15,137 bases of DNA from CAZOVK01 sp964583165 (lineage in GTDB: Bacteria > Bacillota > Clostridia > Lachnospirales > WRAX01). Location of the stretch: positions 1 to 15,137 of the forward strand of contig CAZOVK010000055.1 of NCBI GenBank assembly GCA_964583165.1, in the 5' to 3' direction. A program made the translations under genes and the position numbers. The notes beneath the pieces were generated by a model. It saw only the letters and a program-made list of their open reading frames with translations. It did no database searches and was not told the DNA's origin. Below are positions 15,100-15,137 of this stretch, in pieces (position 1 is the first letter of the stretch; each line of letters begins with the position of its first letter).

Positions 15100-15137
15100 G
15101 GGTATATAAAAATTCTGGATATGGGAGGGCGGTGATT

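Overview
This 15.1 kb window looks like chromosomal DNA of a Firmicute, most likely an uncultured, motile member of the Clostridia. The support is moderate G+C, strong Shine-Dalgarno (SD) sites, near-consensus sigma-A promoters (TTGACA, 16-17 bp, TATAAT), a HAAS/DUF1700-PadR gene pair, a mannose-family phosphotransferase system (PTS) with a PRD-type regulator, and a dCache chemoreceptor. I see no rRNA, tRNA, CRISPR array or insertion sequence. Genus-level placement is not possible from what I can see.

Layout. (1) 1-2910, + strand: the 3' part of a large, glycine/asparagine-rich, beta-helix-like and presumably surface or secreted protein, open at the left edge and closed by a strong terminator. 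(2) 3003-4116, + strand: a two-gene operon, HAAS/DUF1700 membrane protein then PadR repressor with an ATGA overlap. It is driven by a textbook promoter whose -35 lies inside a 9-bp inverted repeat, a likely PadR operator, and it ends in a hairpin shared with the convergent operon. (3) 8844-4133, - strand: a six-gene amino-sugar operon in transcript order PTS EIIA, EIIB, EIIC, EIID, a membrane protein resembling a degenerate M28 peptidase, and a NagA-like N-acetylhexosamine-6-phosphate deacetylase. (4) 10940-8973, - strand: a 655-residue regulator of the MtlR/BglG-like type (two HTH, two PRD, EIIB-like and EIIA-like domains) directly upstream. Most of its usual phosphorylation sites appear to be missing. 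(5) 12183-11056, - strand: a zinc-dependent, formaldehyde-dehydrogenase-like alcohol dehydrogenase. (6) 12375-14990, + strand: a chemoreceptor with a dCache sensor, six tandem HAMP-like units and a cytoplasmic signalling hairpin, transcribed divergently from the dehydrogenase from back-to-back promoters. A further promoter at the right edge points out of the window.

How it fits together. The PTS would import and phosphorylate an N-acetylated amino sugar such as GlcNAc or GalNAc, and the deacetylase would convert the 6-phosphate to the amino-sugar phosphate plus acetate. No deaminase or isomerase gene is present, so that step must be encoded elsewhere. The regulator is the natural candidate activator: three AGTGCA half-sites lie just upstream of a promoter with a good extended -10 and a poor -35. 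The most unusual elements are the M28-like pseudoenzyme inside the sugar operon, the regulator with missing phosphoacceptors, an 11-bp perfect palindrome in the regulator's own leader, an apparent non-ATG (ATC) start of EIIA, and the 45-residue periodic HAMP array.
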